From positions 8,283-72,282 of the forward strand of contig DGXB01000098.1 in assembly GCA_002396205.1 (NCBI GenBank): a DNA stretch of 64,000 nucleotides. Reading direction: 5' to 3'. Below the pieces are notes generated by a model. It did no database searches. It saw only the letters and a program-made list of their open reading frames with translations, and was not told the origin of the DNA. This DNA is from Bacteroidales bacterium UBA4243. Lineage in GTDB: Bacteria > Bacteroidota > Bacteroidia > Bacteroidales > F082. The translations under genes and the position numbers were made by a program. Shown here in pieces: positions 24,917 to 33,067 of this stretch (position 1 is its first letter; every line of letters starts with the position of its first letter).

Positions 24917-25600
24917 ATGAGAAAGACCCTATTCATCCTTTTGGCGGCCTGTTCCGTCATGTTTGCCTCCTGCACCACAAAAAAGTACACGCGAGGCCAA
25001 CTCTACCCCAAAATGTACGAGGAAAAGCCGGTGACACTGCTGGTGATGCCTCCTATCAACAACTCCAACAACGTGGAAGCCAAGGACTTGCTCTACACCT
25101 CTATCAGCCAGCCATTGGCCGAAGCCGGATATTACGTCATCTCGCCCCACTTGGCCATGGAGATTTTCAAGTCAGAAAGTGCCTACGACGCCGAGAATTT
25201 CATCGACCAAAACGTGGGAACCTTCGGCAAGGTGTTTGGTGCCGATGCAGTAGTGTTTTCGGTGATTGACGAATGGAAGAAGAAAGGGTTCGGCATCGAG
25301 ACCAAGATTTCGTACATCGTAAAGTCGACCCGCACCAATGAGGTGATTTTCGACCGCACTTGCGACCTCTATCTCGACCTGAGCGACAACAACTATTACG
25401 GAGGTGGCTTGGTCGGTGCCTTGGCCAACATCGCCGTTTCAGCCATCAACACCGCCGTCACCGACCACATTGTGGCCGCCCGACGCTGCAACGAGTTCAT
25501 CTTTGAGGACATCCCTCAAGGCAAATACAAGCCAGAACATTTGCAAGACCAAGAAACTCCCGCTGGAGACCAAAACGCAAAGACAACAGTCAAACAATAA
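24917..25600 (+). CDS. DUF799 (GNA1162-like) lipoprotein
   Basis: A 227-residue lipoprotein (FASC, Cys at about 19). The body VTLLVMPPINNSNNVEAKDLLYTSISQPLAEAGYYVISPHLAMEIFKSE, then FGADAVVFSVIDEW, matches DUF799/GNA1162, a TolB-N-like alpha/beta fold. A glycine-rich hydrophobic stretch (YYGGGLVGALANIAVSAINTAVTDH) may contact a membrane. It is 3 bp after DUF4810 and only 6 bp before the DUF2723 gene, so the operon continues. Confidence 0.87.
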   Translation: MRKTLFILLAACSVMFASCTTKKYTRGQLYPKMYEEKPVTLLVMPPINNSNNVEAKDLLYTSISQPLAEAGYYVISPHLAMEIFKSESAYDAENFIDQNVGTFGKVFGADAVVFSVIDEWKKKGFGIETKISYIVKSTRTNEVIFDRTCDLYLDLSDNNYYGGGLVGALANIAVSAINTAVTDHIVAARRCNEFIFEDIPQGKYKPEHLQDQETPAGDQNAKTTVKQ

Positions 25601-25606
25601 ATCATT

Positions 25607-28600
25607 ATGACATTCAAAAGGTTAAACAACATTACAGGATGGTTGGCAGGACTGATTGCCACCGTCGTGTATTTTCTCACGCTTGAGCCTACCGTGAGCT
25701 GGTGGGACTGCGGCGAGTACATTTCAACGGCTTACAAACTGCAAGTGGGTCACCCGCCCGGGGCACCTCTGTTCCAGATGATCGGGCGATTCTTCTCGCT
25801 CTTTGCAGGTGGCGATGTCACCAAGGTGGCCATGATGGTCAACGTGATGTCGGCCATTTGCAGCGGCCTCACCATCGTCTTCCTTTTCTGGACCATCACC
25901 CTGATGGCGCGAAAAGTTTGGATGAAAGAGGGCGAAGATTCGCCGTGGATTAATAAAATAGGTGTGCTATTAGCCGGCTTCGTCGGCGCGGTGGCCTACA
26001 CCTTCACCGAGTCGTTCTGGTTCAACGCCGTGGAGGGCGAGGTTTACGCCATGTCGTCGTTCTTCACCGCCGTCACCTTCTGGGCCATCCTGAAATGGGA
26101 GCAAGTGGCCGATGACCCAACGAGTTACCGCTGGTTCATCTTCATCGCTTTCCTCATCGGTCTTTCGATTGGCGTCCACCTGCTCAACCTGCTGTGTGTG
26201 CCGGCCATCGTTTATGTGGTCTATTTCAAGAAGTGGAAAAAAACCTCCTTTGGAGGCTTCGTGCTGGCAGGCTTGGTTTCGTTGGTGCTGCTTTGGTTCC
26301 TCAACATGTTCCTTGTGCCGCAAGTCATCAACATGGCAGGCAAAACCGAGCTGTTCTTTGTCAACACGCTTGGCGCACCGTTCAACCTCGGCTCCATCAT
26401 TTATTTCGCAGTCATCATCGGCCTCATCGTTTGGGGACTGTGGTACACCGCCAAGCGCGGCAAGGTGATTTGGAACACCGCCATCCTCTCGCTGATGTTC
26501 ATCCTGATTGGTTACTCGTCGTTCTTCATGCTGATTATCAGGGCCAACACCAACACGCCCATTAACGAGAACGAGCCTAAAGAAGCCCTTTCCATGCTGG
26601 CCTACATCAATCGTGACCAATATGGCAGTTGGCCGTTGCTTTATGGGCCTTACTACAACGCCCCAATTTCCGACTGGGTTGACAATGCCCCGACATACGT
26701 CAAGGACAAAGAAGCCGGTCGTTACGTCATCACCGACGACGGAAAACGCAGCAAGCCCGAGTATGCCGACGAGATGAAAACCCTCTTCCCGCGCATGTGG
26801 AGTATGCAACCAGGTGGCTCACACAAAAAGACATACGAGAACTATCGCAAGGGCCCGAACGGCAACATCGAGGGCGAAAACGTGCGCGTCAGGAACTACT
26901 TGGGCGAAACGGTCAACATCAGCAAGCCCACCTTCGGGCAAAACCTCAAATTCTTCATCAGCTACCAATGCAACTGGATGTATTGGCGCTATTTCATGTG
27001 GAACTTTGTGGGTCGTCAGAACGACATTGAGAGCCAAGGCGAGCTGAACCACGGCAACTGGCTGAGCGGCATCAGCTTCATCGACAATGCCCGACTCGGC
27101 GACCAGGACAACATCCCTGCCTGCTTGCAGAACCCAGGACGTACGACATACTACTTCCTGCCCCTCATCCTCGGCTTGATTGGCTTGTTCTGGCTTCTCA
27201 AGAACGACCTGAAGCAGAGCTGGATTATATTCCTGCTATTCTTCCTCACCGGTTTGGCCATCATCATCTACCTGAACCAAACACCCAACCAGCCGCGTGA
27301 ACGTGACTATTCATACGCCGGCTCGTTCTACGCCTTCGCTATCTGGATTGGCTTCGGTGTCATCGCCATTATAGATGGCATCAACAAGCTGACCAAGAAA
27401 CAAAGCATGATTACCACCATCTTGGTGGGGGCGCTCTGCTTCCTTGCAGTGCCCTGCGTGTTGGCCGCCAATGGCTGGGAAGAGCACAACCGCTCGGGCA
27501 AGACTTCGGCTCGCGACTGGGCGCGCAACTACCTTGCGCAGCTACCGCCCAACTCGGTCATCTTCACCCGTGGCGACAACGACACCTTCCCCTTGTGGTA
27601 CGTGCAAGAAGTGGAAGGCTTCCGCACCGACGTGCGCGTGTGCAACTACATGCTGTCGGGCGGCTATTGGTATGTGCACCAAATGGGCCGCAAGGTGTAT
27701 GAATCCAATCCGTTGCCGCTCACGCTGACCGCAAAGGAATACGACAACGGCGTCAATGAGCAAGTGCTCATCGAGGAAGAAGAATTCTTCAAAGGCAAAC
27801 GTATTGAACTGAAGCAAGTCATCGACTTCATCCACAACCCCAAGGCCGTGAAACGCTATCCAGGCGGCTCCTACAACTATATCCCCTGCCGCAGCGTGAA
27901 GCTCACCGTCGACAAGGAAGCCTGCCTGCGCAACGGCATCGTGCCACCCGAGCTGGCCGACCGCATCGTCGACGAAATCGATTGGGACATCAAGGACAGC
28001 AGAGCCATCTATAAGAACGCGCTCATGCTCCTCGACTTCATGGCCACCAACAATTGGGAACGCCCCGTGTATTTCACCTCGTTCAGCGACATGTCGAGTT
28101 CCTTGGGCATCGACAAGTACCTCCACATGGAAGGTCTGGCTTATAGGTTCATCCCCGTCGAGGCTGAGGATTACCTCAAACGCTATGGCGGCGTGTATCG
28201 CGAAGGCAGCTACGATTTGTTGGTGACCAAGGCCAACGAAGGCATCGTCAACTGGGGCAATCTGAACCAGGAAGATGTGGTGCCCGACCGCGAAAGTGTG
28301 CGCAATGTGAGCTATGCCCAATTGGCCTATTCGCGTTTGGCGCAGGCTTTGGTCAACCACGGCGAGTTCGACTCCGCCGTCATCGTGATGGACAAATACC
28401 AAGAGTTCTTCCCGAACGAGAAGTTCCCTGTCGAGATTCACACCTACCAGTTCCCCGAGATGTACTACATCTGCGGTGCAACCGAGAAAGGTGATGCCTA
28501 CCTGATGAACCTCATCAACAACTACTGCGACAAGGTGAAGTACTACGGCGGCATGAAGCCCAAGTTCAGGAAGTATTACGAAGAAGATGTCGACGAAGGC

Positions 28601-28711
28601 ATGAGCCTGCTGAAGCACTTCGGCGACGTGGCCAAGAAATACGGCCGCGACGAAATTGCGCAACTGACTACCGACCGCATGACGGAATTCATGATGGCGT
28701 ATTACAACTAA
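25607..28711 (+). CDS. DUF2723 membrane protein, probable protein O-glycosyltransferase
   Basis: A 1034-residue inner-membrane protein. The N-terminal half carries about ten hydrophobic segments. After the first comes EPTVSWWDCGEYISTAYKLQVGHPPGAPLF, the family signature, with an acidic residue on the lumen/periplasm side as in GT-C glycosyltransferases. The C-terminal part (about 620-1034) is soluble (NSVIFTRGDNDTFPLWYVQEVEGFRTDVRVCNYML). Human TMEM260 shares DUF2723 and is a protein O-mannosyltransferase, so lipid-linked-sugar transfer to exported proteins is inferred. The gene starts 6 bp after the DUF799 stop and the transcript ends at the strong hairpin at 28737. Confidence 0.87.
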   Translation: MTFKRLNNITGWLAGLIATVVYFLTLEPTVSWWDCGEYISTAYKLQVGHPPGAPLFQMIGRFFSLFAGGDVTKVAMMVNVMSAICSGLTIVFLFWTITLMARKVWMKEGEDSPWINKIGVLLAGFVGAVAYTFTESFWFNAVEGEVYAMSSFFTAVTFWAILKWEQVADDPTSYRWFIFIAFLIGLSIGVHLLNLLCVPAIVYVVYFKKWKKTSFGGFVLAGLVSLVLLWFLNMFLVPQVINMAGKTELFFVNTLGAPFNLGSIIYFAVIIGLIVWGLWYTAKRGKVIWNTAILSLMFILIGYSSFFMLIIRANTNTPINENEPKEALSMLAYINRDQYGSWPLLYGPYYNAPISDWVDNAPTYVKDKEAGRYVITDDGKRSKPEYADEMKTLFPRMWSMQPGGSHKKTYENYRKGPNGNIEGENVRVRNYLGETVNISKPTFGQNLKFFISYQCNWMYWRYFMWNFVGRQNDIESQGELNHGNWLSGISFIDNARLGDQDNIPACLQNPGRTTYYFLPLILGLIGLFWLLKNDLKQSWIIFLLFFLTGLAIIIYLNQTPNQPRERDYSYAGSFYAFAIWIGFGVIAIIDGINKLTKKQSMITTILVGALCFLAVPCVLAANGWEEHNRSGKTSARDWARNYLAQLPPNSVIFTRGDNDTFPLWYVQEVEGFRTDVRVCNYMLSGGYWYVHQMGRKVYESNPLPLTLTAKEYDNGVNEQVLIEEEEFFKGKRIELKQVIDFIHNPKAVKRYPGGSYNYIPCRSVKLTVDKEACLRNGIVPPELADRIVDEIDWDIKDSRAIYKNALMLLDFMATNNWERPVYFTSFSDMSSSLGIDKYLHMEGLAYRFIPVEAEDYLKRYGGVYREGSYDLLVTKANEGIVNWGNLNQEDVVPDRESVRNVSYAQLAYSRLAQALVNHGEFDSAVIVMDKYQEFFPNEKFPVEIHTYQFPEMYYICGATEKGDAYLMNLINNYCDKVKYYGGMKPKFRKYYEEDVDEGMSLLKHFGDVAKKYGRDEIAQLTTDRMTEFMMAYYN

Positions 28712-28736
28712 AACAAGGGCTTAACCCTTGAAAACG

Positions 28737-28776
28737 AAACCAGCGTCTGGACGAATCCGGACGCTGGTTTTGTTTT
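28737..28776 (+). terminator. Strong intrinsic terminator of the csgG-DUF2723 operon
   Basis: A 15-bp stem (28737-28751 with 28756-28770, one G-T wobble) closed by a CGAA loop, followed by TGTTTTG. The stem contains AAACCAGCGTC and GACGCTGGTTT. Confidence 0.88.
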
Positions 28777-28817
28777 GCCTTTGGCTTTCACTTACGCTTG
28801 TTTCCTCGCTCGTTCCA

Positions 28818-28862
28818 GCGGATTTGCAATCCGCCGGCATCGCGTTGGGGATTTGCAATCCC
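28818..28862. repeat. Paired GGATTTGCAATCC palindromes
   Basis: Two related palindromes, GCGGATTTGCAATCCGC (28818-28834) and GGGATTTGCAATCCC (28848-28862), 13 bp apart. They lie between the terminator and the lgt stop. No coding potential. Confidence 0.7.
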
Positions 28863-28863
28863 T

Positions 28864-29769
28864 TTATTCTGTTTTATTCCGCTTCACAAAGCTCCAAACA
28901 ATCATTCCAATGCCGATAACGACGAAAGGAACGCTGAGCCATTGACCCATGTCGAAGGTCATGCTTTTCTCAAATTCCACCTGCACGTTTTTCAGGAACT
29001 CGATGCCAATGCGCGAGCCGAAGATGATGACGAGGAAGGTGCCGAACATCAAGCCGGGCTGCTTGATGCCAAGGTCGCGCTTGTAGTACATCCACAATAA
29101 GATACCCATCGCCACGAGGCAGAAGAAGGCTTCGTAGAGACCCGTCGGGTGGCATGGCAGCCACTCACTCGGCGGACAAGGTGCATCCCACGAGTTGCAA
29201 GCCGTGTAGTTGTCGAAAGTGCCGCAAAACTGCTCTGCCCCACGCATGAAGACGAAGCCCCACGGCAGCGAAGTAGGCGTACCGTAAATCTCATGGTTGA
29301 ACACATTGCCCAAACGAATCAACGCGCCAACGAGGCAAACCGCCACCACGATGCGGTCGAGAATCCAAATGTAATTGATACGCTGGAGGTCGGTCTTCTG
29401 CTTCTTCGTCGACTTGTTGTAGTTGCGCACATAAAGCCACAAGCCAATCAAGATGCCGATGGCGCCGCCGTGGCTTGCAAGACCGCCTTCCCAAACGGCA
29501 AGCATCTTCAACGGATTGGAAAGGTAATAATCCGGCTCATAGAACAGGCAATGCCCAAGACGCGCCCCGATAATGGTCGACACAAGCATATAAATTAACA
29601 ACTTGTCCAACGAATCTTCGGCCATGTGCTCTCTCTTGTAGATGCGTTTCATGATGAAATAGCCGATAAGGAAACCCAAAGCCCACAGCAGGCCATACCA
29701 ACGGACGTGAATGTTACCGATGGAAAACAAGACGGGGTCGACGTTCCAAGTGATGTAGTTTAGTAGCAT
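28864..29769 (-). CDS. lgt: Prolipoprotein diacylglyceryl transferase
   Basis: A 301-residue inner-membrane enzyme that attaches diacylglycerol to the lipobox Cys of prolipoproteins. Seven hydrophobic segments are visible. The family motif WEGGLASHGGAIGI (near 88-101) and RLGNVFNHEIYG (near 173-184, Arg-Asn-Glu) are intact. It serves the many lipoproteins encoded in this window. A TACTTTTG -7 box lies upstream at 29787-29794. Confidence 0.96.
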   Translation of the reverse strand: MLLNYITWNVDPVLFSIGNIHVRWYGLLWALGFLIGYFIMKRIYKREHMAEDSLDKLLIYMLVSTIIGARLGHCLFYEPDYYLSNPLKMLAVWEGGLASHGGAIGILIGLWLYVRNYNKSTKKQKTDLQRINYIWILDRIVVAVCLVGALIRLGNVFNHEIYGTPTSLPWGFVFMRGAEQFCGTFDNYTACNSWDAPCPPSEWLPCHPTGLYEAFFCLVAMGILLWMYYKRDLGIKQPGLMFGTFLVIIFGSRIGIEFLKNVQVEFEKSMTFDMGQWLSVPFVVIGIGMIVWSFVKRNKTE

Positions 29770-29786
29770 GATTTTGAATTTTGAGG

Positions 29787-29794
29787 CAAAAGTA
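29787..29794 (-). promoter_or_regulatory. -7 box of lgt
   Basis: Minus strand TACTTTTG, 17 bp before the lgt ATG at 29769. Confidence 0.6.
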
Positions 29795-29903
29795 GGAATT
29801 ATTTCAATACAAAGGCCGGCCCTTCGACAAGCTCATGGACCTTGAACACAAAAATTTCACTTCGCTGTAACTTTTTCGCCCAAACTCCGTATTATTGCAA
29901 ACG

Positions 29904-30404
29904 ATGGACAGACATCAGTACAACCAGTGCGTGGAGCAATATGCCGACCGGCTTTTCCGCTTCGCGTTCGCGAGCCTCCGCAACCGCGAGCAGGCCGAGG
30001 ACGTGGTGCAGGAGAGCTTTGCCCGCGTTTGGGAGAAGGCGAAGAACATAGACTTTGCCACGGCCAAGACCTACCTCTTCAGCACTGCCCACCATGCCAT
30101 GATTGACGAAGTCCGTCGCAACCAACGCTTTGCGAGCCTGGAAGAACAAGCGCCGAACATCGAACAAGGGAGAAACACCCCCTATCCCGACGTGAACGAC
30201 ATCCTGCACAAGGCCATCGGCACCCTGCCCGAAGCGCAACGCAACGCCCTGCTCCTCCGCGACTACGAAGGCTATTCGTACCGCGAAATCGGCGACATCA
30301 CCGGACAAAGCGAAGCACAGGTGAAGGTCAACATCTTCCGCGCCCGCACCGCGTTGAAAAACAAACTGAAAAGCATCGACAACCTCATAGACCCTGAGCC
30401 ATGA
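29904..30404 (+). CDS. ECF-type RNA polymerase sigma-70 factor
   Basis: A 166-residue sigma factor. Region 2 is YADRLFRFAFASLRNREQAEDVVQESFARVWEK (about 11-43), followed by TYLFSTAHHAMIDEVRR. Region 4 is LPEAQRNALLLRDYEGYSYREIGDITGQSEAQVKVNIFRARTAL (about 111-154). I start it at the ATG 29904 rather than the in-frame TTG at 29895; a weak -7-like TATTATTG lies just upstream. The next gene overlaps its stop by 4 bp and is probably its membrane-bound anti-sigma factor. Confidence 0.92.
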   Translation: MDRHQYNQCVEQYADRLFRFAFASLRNREQAEDVVQESFARVWEKAKNIDFATAKTYLFSTAHHAMIDEVRRNQRFASLEEQAPNIEQGRNTPYPDVNDILHKAIGTLPEAQRNALLLRDYEGYSYREIGDITGQSEAQVKVNIFRARTALKNKLKSIDNLIDPEP

Positions 30405-31231
30405 ACATCACTATTGACAACTACGAAGCCTACCTCCTTGATTATGTGGAGGGCAACCTCAGCGAAAGCGAGACGAAGCAACTGCGAGCTTTCGTCGTCG
30501 CACAAGGCCTGGACTGGGACGAACTCACCGAGGAACTTCCGCATTTGGAAGCTCCTGCCCTTGCCTATGAAAACAAGGAAGGCCTGAAGAAAAAAGCAAC
30601 GGTTATGCCGCTTTACGTCAAAATCGCCTCGGCTGCCGCCGCTGCGGGACTGCTGCTCACCGTCAGTTTGTGGCCCGAAAAGTCGTTGCCGAAAATGGAG
30701 CCAATTGCCGAGCTAAAACCCGTTGCCGCAACACGCATCGAGAGGCCGCTGGATAGGCTTGCCTTGCAGACAAGGCCCACCCTATTCGTCAAACAGAATG
30801 TCGTGGTCGGAGAAAAAAACGTTGAAATTGAAAAGGTTGCCATGGAAAAAACAGAGATGCCACTTGTGGCCGAGTTGCCGTCCATCAAATCAGGAACGAT
30901 GCAAATTGAAAGTTCCATTTCAGGTTTCATGGAGCCTGATTTCGACTATTTGGCCTATCGCATCAATGCAGGAATGGCTCTCGCACAATATGAAAACCAT
31001 TCGTTTGAGGAAAACCTTGAAGATGAAGGCGTTTCCCTTATCGGCAAAGGTTTGCTTTGGCTGACGGGCGGTCGCCATTCGAGCTTCGCCAGCCTCATCA
31101 ACTCGGGATTGAGACAAGCCAAGAAAGAGACCATCGAGGCCGCCACCGACATGGCCTTGGCCGCCTACCAACGCGCTGACGAACAGCTTGAGGAAGCCAA
31201 AGAACGTTGGGAGGAAAAACACGGGGAGTGA
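30401..31231 (+). CDS. Probable anti-sigma factor, one transmembrane segment
   Basis: A 276-residue protein. The N-terminus MNITIDNYEAYLLDYVEGNLSESETKQLRAFV resembles the zinc-free anti-sigma domain common beside ECF factors in Bacteroidota. A single membrane segment lies at about 71-90 (KIASAAAAAGLLLTVSLW). The periplasmic part has no domain I recognise and ends in a charged helix (ADEQLEEAKERWEEKHGE). The 4-bp overlap with the sigma gene implies coupled synthesis. The signal is unknown. Confidence 0.75.
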   Translation: MNITIDNYEAYLLDYVEGNLSESETKQLRAFVVAQGLDWDELTEELPHLEAPALAYENKEGLKKKATVMPLYVKIASAAAAAGLLLTVSLWPEKSLPKMEPIAELKPVAATRIERPLDRLALQTRPTLFVKQNVVVGEKNVEIEKVAMEKTEMPLVAELPSIKSGTMQIESSISGFMEPDFDYLAYRINAGMALAQYENHSFEENLEDEGVSLIGKGLLWLTGGRHSSFASLINSGLRQAKKETIEAATDMALAAYQRADEQLEEAKERWEEKHGE

Positions 31232-31363
31232 GTTTTTTTCACGCAGAACACGCAGAATTATGGGAAGCGCGAAGCGACGCTGTTTCTTCTCACGCAGAAT
31301 GCGCAGAACCTTGGGAATGGTCGCCGCTTTGCGCCGACACGCTTCGCGTCATTAAGCAAAACA

Positions 31364-31397
31364 AAGCAATCCAGAGAATAACATCCCTGGATTGCTT
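31364..31397. repeat. AAGCAATCCAG inverted repeat in repetitive intergenic DNA
   Basis: AAGCAATCCAG (31364-31374) pairs with CTGGATTGCTT (31387-31397). It is followed by TCGTCGTGCCTCCTCGCAATGACG, a type of sequence often seen between genes in unrelated bacteria. The rest of 31232-31525 is made of CACGCAGAA-like short repeats with no gene. Confidence 0.65.
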
Positions 31398-31525
31398 CGT
31401 CGTGCCTCCTCGCAATGACGCAAAGCGACGCAAAAATGGTGTTCAGCAGGTTCCCACGATTCCCACAGTTCTGCGTGGAAAATAATTTGTAGGTCACTAC
31501 AATTTCTTCTTGAGAAAAATCAAAA

Positions 31526-32989
31526 TCAGAAATTGATGCTGAACCCCAACATGAGCGGGTGCGCCTTGGCTGCATCCTGCCCTTCCATGAAGGTGGGGAC
31601 AAGCGCGTAGTTGGCGAAGAAGCCCAAATTCTCGCCACCGATACGGAACGAGGCATCACATTTGAACAGGTTGGTCAAGTAGTTGTTATAGGTCTTCACG
31701 TTGCTGCCGTCGGCATACTTGATGCGGGTCCAAGAGGCGAGGCGAATGCCGCCCGTCACGCCAAAGTCGATGTAGAAATGGCGCGTTGGCCTCACTTCGA
31801 TCATCAGCGGGACTTGGGCATAGAGCAAGCCGAATTTACTATTCTTCACGGGGCGGTCGTCGGGCAGCAAAGTGTTGACCAACTCATTGTTTTCCACCGT
31901 CATCCTGATATAGTTCTTCCAGCTGTAGTTGTTCCAGCCGATGCCGATGCCCGTGAACAGGCCCACTGTGTGTTTCTTATTGAAAGCAATGCCCACATCG
32001 GCGATGTTGAAGCCGAAATACCAGCTGCGCATCGGACGGATGGCCATCAAGTCGTCGGGGCCTGTGTAGGTGTTCATGGCCGACGGGTCGAGGAGCATAT
32101 TCAAGCCTGCCTCGAAGCCGTTCCAATGGGCATCGAAGAGGAGGTTTCTTTTCTCGCCGCATTTCCTTTCTGAACTGTACTTGTAAGAAAACACTTCCTT
32201 GCGTCCATTAGACCAAATCTCGCCCGAACCTGTTGAGTTGAAACGCGATTGATCATAATGCAATTCAGGTATCCGCAAGTCGCCCGAACCAGTGAGCGTG
32301 GCGTTAATCATCTTGCATTGTCCCTTGAGCGTGACATCGCCTGATCCAATCATTTTAATGTTGATGGTATCATAATCCACGTCCAACCTAATGTCGCCCG
32401 AACCTAACAGGACAATGTCGAGTGTGTTGCCCTTTATCACGCCGCTGCCAATGACATCGCCGGAAGAGCAAAGGATGATCTTGTCAAGCTGCGGCATGGC
32501 GACATCATAATCACTTGAGCCTTTAAAAAACACATTGCCATCCACTACATACCTGTCGGAAGCGCCCATGTCGCCACTCGAGAGCGAGAATCCGTCCTGA
32601 CTTTGCCTGATTGTCACATTGCCGGAACCTTCAACAGTAATGGAATGAGCCTGCGGATCATCATTCTTCAAAAGCTGATAGTTGAAGGACTTATCAAACT
32701 TGTCGCCCCACTTTTCCATCTCTTTCCCCCACTGCTCCATTTCCTTGCCCCATTGTTCCATGTCTCTCTCAAACGACTTCCAATCAATGGAATCCGAAAG
32801 ATGCTGCATATTCATCCCCAGCTCGTGCATCCATTCGGAAAACTGCTCTTGCATTTGCGACAATTCAGCCTTTCGGCTCTTCATGATGCTATCCGTTTTG
32901 GGATCAATCGGTTTGGGCTCATTTACCTGCGCCTTCATCGTTCCGAAGGCCAGCAGCAGCAAGGCTGCCAAAATCATTCTTTTTTTCAT
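31526..32989 (-). CDS. DUF2807 (GIN) domain fused to an outer-membrane beta-barrel
   Basis: A 487-residue protein with a signal peptide (GTMKAQ). A coiled-coil-like stretch with repeated MEQWGKE units (about 70-95) is followed by a DUF2807 beta-helix domain (about 110-270) with recurring GSGD/GSGN turns, then a C-terminal barrel (about 285-487) with PorT-like strands and a terminal aromatic strand (HPLMLGFSINF). DUF2807 proteins are usually separate lipoproteins, so the fusion to a barrel would place the beta-helix at the outer membrane. Function is unknown. It is monocistronic with a -7 box at 33029-33036. Confidence 0.85.
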   Translation of the reverse strand: MKKRMILAALLLLAFGTMKAQVNEPKPIDPKTDSIMKSRKAELSQMQEQFSEWMHELGMNMQHLSDSIDWKSFERDMEQWGKEMEQWGKEMEKWGDKFDKSFNYQLLKNDDPQAHSITVEGSGNVTIRQSQDGFSLSSGDMGASDRYVVDGNVFFKGSSDYDVAMPQLDKIILCSSGDVIGSGVIKGNTLDIVLLGSGDIRLDVDYDTINIKMIGSGDVTLKGQCKMINATLTGSGDLRIPELHYDQSRFNSTGSGEIWSNGRKEVFSYKYSSERKCGEKRNLLFDAHWNGFEAGLNMLLDPSAMNTYTGPDDLMAIRPMRSWYFGFNIADVGIAFNKKHTVGLFTGIGIGWNNYSWKNYIRMTVENNELVNTLLPDDRPVKNSKFGLLYAQVPLMIEVRPTRHFYIDFGVTGGIRLASWTRIKYADGSNVKTYNNYLTNLFKCDASFRIGGENLGFFANYALVPTFMEGQDAAKAHPLMLGFSINF

Positions 32990-33028
32990 TTTATTGATGT
33001 TTTAGTTGTTTGTTGTTTTTCTTATCAA

Positions 33029-33036
33029 CAAACGTA
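33029..33036 (-). promoter_or_regulatory. -7 box of the DUF2807-barrel gene
   Basis: Minus strand TACGTTTG, 39 bp before the ATG at 32989. Confidence 0.5.
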
Positions 33037-33067
33037 ATACGCAACAACAACAAAAAAGTTACAGCCC

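Noticed and set aside
31207..31485. 92-residue frame after the anti-sigma gene
   Set aside because: It is made of CACGCAGAA-type and AAGCAATCCAG repeats, typical intergenic DNA.
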